Below the pieces are notes generated by a model. It saw only the letters and a program-made list of their open reading frames with translations, did no database searches and was not told the DNA's origin. From MPNP01 sp965221445 (GTDB taxonomy: Bacteria; Pseudomonadota; Alphaproteobacteria; Rhodobacterales; Rhodobacteraceae), in assembly GCA_965221445.1 (NCBI GenBank), contig CBDCSF010000013.1, positions 868,001-932,000 of the forward strand: a stretch of DNA of 64,000 nt, given 5' to 3'. Position numbers and translations under genes: made by a program. Positions 61,798-64,000 of the stretch are shown here, piece after piece; positions within the stretch are counted from its first letter, which is position 1; each line of letters opens with the position of its first letter.

Positions 61798-62528
61798 AGC
61801 CGGTTCTTGAACTTTCTAATATCCACAAAGTGTTTGGTGGAGTTACGGCGGTTCAAGATTTTTCTTTGGACCTCTATTCAGGTGAAATCGTTGCCTTGGT
61901 TGGTGACAACGGTGCAGGAAAGTCTACACTTGTCAAGCTGATCTCGGGAGTGCATCGTCCCACGGCAGGTGAAATTCATCTAGATGGTGAATCTGTTGCA
62001 TTTACCGATGCCAGTTCGGCAAGAGGTCGGGGTATTGAAGTCGTATATCAGGATCTTGCTCTGGCCAATGAGCAGGAAGTATACATGAACATGTTTCTTG
62101 GCCGGGAATTGACAAAGCGACCATTTGGATTGCTTGATAAAGTACGAATGCAGAAAGAGTGTCAGTCGCTGGTTGAAGATCTTGATATCCGTATCCCTTC
62201 TGTACGTTCCAAGATTCGAGATCTCAGTGGCGGTCAACGACAGGGCATTGCAATCGCTCGGGCAACTCATTGGGCACGTAAACTGATCCTCTTGGATGAA
62301 CCAACCGCAGCACTTGGTGTTGCAGAAACTGCCAAGGTTGAAGCCTTGATGAAATCGCTTAAAGATCTCAATCTGGCCATATTGTTGATTAGCCACAGCC
62401 TGGATCAAGTATTTAGACTTTCAGATCGGATCTGTGTGTTACGGTGCGGAGAGCAGATAAACATTAGAAAAACATCGGTAACTAGCAGAAATGAAATCGT
62501 TTCGATGATCACTGGGCTAGCCAAATGA
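61794..62528 (+). CDS. Sugar ABC importer ATPase, single domain (FrcA-like)
   Basis: A protein of about 244 residues with one nucleotide-binding domain: Walker A GDNGAGKST (about 35), signature LSGGQRQGIAIARA (about 143), Walker B ILLDEPTAALGV (about 167) and H-loop ISHSLDQ. Most CUT2 importers use a fused double ATPase (RbsA). A single-domain version is typical of the FrcBCA fructose importer of rhizobia and its relatives. The ATG at 61794 overlaps the yhfX stop as ATGA; a TTG at 61782 is less likely. It overlaps the SIS gene by four bases. Confidence 0.9.
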   Translation: MKPVLELSNIHKVFGGVTAVQDFSLDLYSGEIVALVGDNGAGKSTLVKLISGVHRPTAGEIHLDGESVAFTDASSARGRGIEVVYQDLALANEQEVYMNMFLGRELTKRPFGLLDKVRMQKECQSLVEDLDIRIPSVRSKIRDLSGGQRQGIAIARATHWARKLILLDEPTAALGVAETAKVEALMKSLKDLNLAILLISHSLDQVFRLSDRICVLRCGEQINIRKTSVTSRNEIVSMITGLAK

Positions 62529-63553
62529 CTGACCATCAATCTTCATTGATGGCATCAGAGATATCTGAAATACCTGGGATGCTTTCCAGGCAGATTGATC
62601 AAGTTGAAGACTATATCAAAGTCGGTCGGGAACTTAGGGACAATGGTATTCGGGGGATTGTTACATGTGCACGCGGAACATCTGATCACGCAGCTACCCA
62701 TTTCAAATATCTGATGGAAACCCGGACAGGCATACCTGTTGCCTCAATCGGGCCCTCGGTTGCTTCAATATATCGTTCGGAACTACAGCTGGGTGGTTTT
62801 GCTTCGATCACCTTTTCACAATCCGGTCAGAGCCCCGACCTCACTTTGCTACAGGATGTTTTCAAGGCTGGTGGTGCAAAAACAATCGCCATTTTGAATA
62901 CCACAAGTAGCCCGCTAGCCTACAACGCCGACAAGGTACTTCCAGTACTCGCAGGTCCTGAATGTGCTGTGGCCGCTACCAAATCATTCATCGGAATGCT
63001 CTTTGCATCTGTTGCGATCGTGGCAGGTTATACTGATGATTACGAACTTCATGCTGCTTTTGATGCCCTACCTGATCTTGCTGCACAGGCTCTGGAATCT
63101 GATTGGTCTGAAATGGCTTTACCACTCGTCAGATCTGGATCTTTGTATTGTGTGAGTCGAGGACCTGGCCTTGCAATTGCCTCTGAAGCCTCTCTCAAAT
63201 TCAAGGAAACATGCAGGTTACATGCTGAAGCCTACTCATCAGCAGAAATACATCATGGCCCGATTAGCATCGTAAATGAGGGCTTTGCAGCTTTGTTCTT
63301 TTGTACACAAGGAAATGCTGAAGATTCAATAAAAAAAGCAATAAATGCCCTGGAAAAACGAGGTGCTCGTATTTTCTTTTCGGATACCCAAATACCAAAG
63401 AATAAACATAAAAAACTGTTATCCCATCATTTCGTTTTCGACCCGATTCTTGAAGCCATTGCTTTTTACAAATTTGTGGAAAAACTGGCCTGCGATCTCG
63501 GCGAAAATCCCGATGCACCAAGCGGTTTAAACAAAATCACTACAACAGTTTGA
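62525..63553 (+). CDS. SIS-domain sugar isomerase/deglycase (GlmS isomerase-like)
   Basis: A 342-residue protein of two SIS domains, resembling the isomerase half of GlmS and the FrlB/AgaS enzymes but without the glutaminase domain. Domain 1 has ARGTSDHAATHFKYLMETRT and the phosphosugar Ser-rich loop SQSGQSPD (about 98). Domain 2 has SRGPGLAIASEASLKFKETC, then HAEAYSSAEIHHGP, the GlmS-like active-site region. Such enzymes release ammonia or an amino acid from amino-sugar phosphates or fructosamine phosphates. It starts at the ATGA overlap with the ATPase and ends the operon. No dedicated kinase is present in the window. Confidence 0.9.
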   Translation: MTDHQSSLMASEISEIPGMLSRQIDQVEDYIKVGRELRDNGIRGIVTCARGTSDHAATHFKYLMETRTGIPVASIGPSVASIYRSELQLGGFASITFSQSGQSPDLTLLQDVFKAGGAKTIAILNTTSSPLAYNADKVLPVLAGPECAVAATKSFIGMLFASVAIVAGYTDDYELHAAFDALPDLAAQALESDWSEMALPLVRSGSLYCVSRGPGLAIASEASLKFKETCRLHAEAYSSAEIHHGPISIVNEGFAALFFCTQGNAEDSIKKAINALEKRGARIFFSDTQIPKNKHKKLLSHHFVFDPILEAIAFYKFVEKLACDLGENPDAPSGLNKITTTV

Positions 63554-63655
63554 AACAACATCTGAGTCGAATAGCAAGAGCTCTGCACTCAAAATATCTA
63601 TTTCACCCTCGATGTTTAGCCATTTTCACCAAATAACATTTAGCAAACAGCTGAT

Positions 63656-64000
63656 TTAGGCTTGGTACATTCTCCTTTTCCTTTGCCTAGTCTCAATCGT
63701 AGCCTCTTCGCTACCATCGTGAAAGGAACCAAACCACTTGTCCCATGGCATCTCTAAAGTACCATAATTACATTCAAAGTACCGATGATGAAGTTGGTGG
63801 AAAAAATCTGCTAACTGGATTTGTTTTTTGTCTTTGTAGACCAAACTCTCAAATCCAGAATGATTAGCTACCGCACCTATTGTCTGGTAGTAGGCATGGA
63901 ACAAAATGTGGATTGGGTGAGAAGGTACTATAAAATGAATCAGGAAATTCGTAAAAAAAAGTGAATGTTCAATCGGGTGCATCGAAATACCAGACCAGGG
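63656..64000 (-). CDS. Sterol desaturase/fatty acid hydroxylase family protein, C-terminal part (cut by window edge)
   Basis: The frame is open through the right edge, and only about 114 C-terminal residues are visible, beginning PWSGISMHPIEHSLFFTNF. Histidine motifs of the membrane di-iron family are present: HPIEH, ANHSGFE and LHHRYFECNYG. The last one binds the di-iron centre. These enzymes hydroxylate or desaturate lipids at the membrane. The C-terminus, rich in Arg/Lys after a short amphipathic region, ends at 63656. It is convergent with the ROK operon. Confidence 0.88.
   Translation of the reverse strand, partial: PWSGISMHPIEHSLFFTNFLIHFIVPSHPIHILFHAYYQTIGAVANHSGFESLVYKDKKQIQLADFFHQLHHRYFECNYGTLEMPWDKWFGSFHDGSEEATIETRQRKRRMYQA

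Overview
The window looks like the chromosome of a low-to-moderate GC alphaproteobacterium, probably marine or host-associated and heterotrophic. The evidence is a class I lysyl-tRNA synthetase, a mitochondrial-type NDUFS4-like complex I accessory subunit, an Nfu scaffold gene overlapping tsaB, a rhomboid/trpS pair, a sorbitol/mannitol (smo/mtlK) operon, tandem tRNA-Arg genes and several periplasmic-binding ABC importers. I cannot place it below class level. Most genes are about 40% GC, judged from hand-counted lines.

Layout. 1-2805: rhomboid fragment, trpS, a branched-chain aminotransferase and a CoxG-like protein. 3436-4251: an isolated VWA protein with a strong terminator. 4305-12700: an island bounded by two elements with the same ends. 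The left one is a decayed IS1380-like element (4305-5211) and the right one a 70-bp internally deleted copy (12631-12700). Between them are GC-richer genes: an M19 dipeptidase homologue, an unknown protein, a DUF3726-type protein and a glycine-betaine/proline ABC importer (proXWV). 12790-19778: an AHSA1-type protein, then a polyol operon (binding protein, two permeases, sorbitol dehydrogenase, AraC regulator, mannitol dehydrogenase) with no ATPase of its own. 19882-20613: a dead MqsR/MqsA toxin-antitoxin pair. 20623-27773: a second carbohydrate operon (ABC importer with ATPase, IlvD/Edd dehydratase) divergent from a Gfo/Idh/MocA dehydrogenase. 27860-29057: nfu-tsaB.

29060-30899: an extremely AT-rich stretch and a Fic protein. 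31077-39206: a BMP-family nucleoside-type ABC importer in line with an aldehyde dehydrogenase, an SDR and a cytochrome P450. 39252-43452: two MFS exporters, an enol-lactonase-like hydrolase, two tRNA-Arg genes and the NDUFS4-like gene. 43636-51777: housekeeping genes (uvrB, lysK, nadD, ettA) interrupted by a methyltransferase-HNH nuclease fusion. 51778-56028: an accessory stretch with a pilin-like membrane protein, a umuC remnant, an RTX calcium-binding protein and about 1 kb without a convincing gene. 56029-63553: a tightly packed catabolic operon under a ROK regulator: M20 amidohydrolase (broken by a small deletion), FrcBCA-like sugar importer, YhfX-type PLP enzyme and SIS-domain isomerase/deglycase. 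63656-64000: start-less fragment of a sterol desaturase-family protein.

The dominant theme is scavenging of small organic solutes: betaines, polyols, sugars, nucleoside-like compounds and a probable amino-sugar conjugate. Four complete importer sets, plus a fifth lacking its ATPase, each sit beside matching catabolic enzymes. The best candidates for undescribed biology are the ROK/M20/FrcBCA/YhfX/SIS operon, the BMP-ABC/ALDH/SDR/P450 operon, the three-gene dipeptidase/unknown/DUF3726 set and the methyltransferase-HNH fusion. Genome decay is also visible: a transposon relic, mqsRA and umuC remnants, and the M20 deletion.
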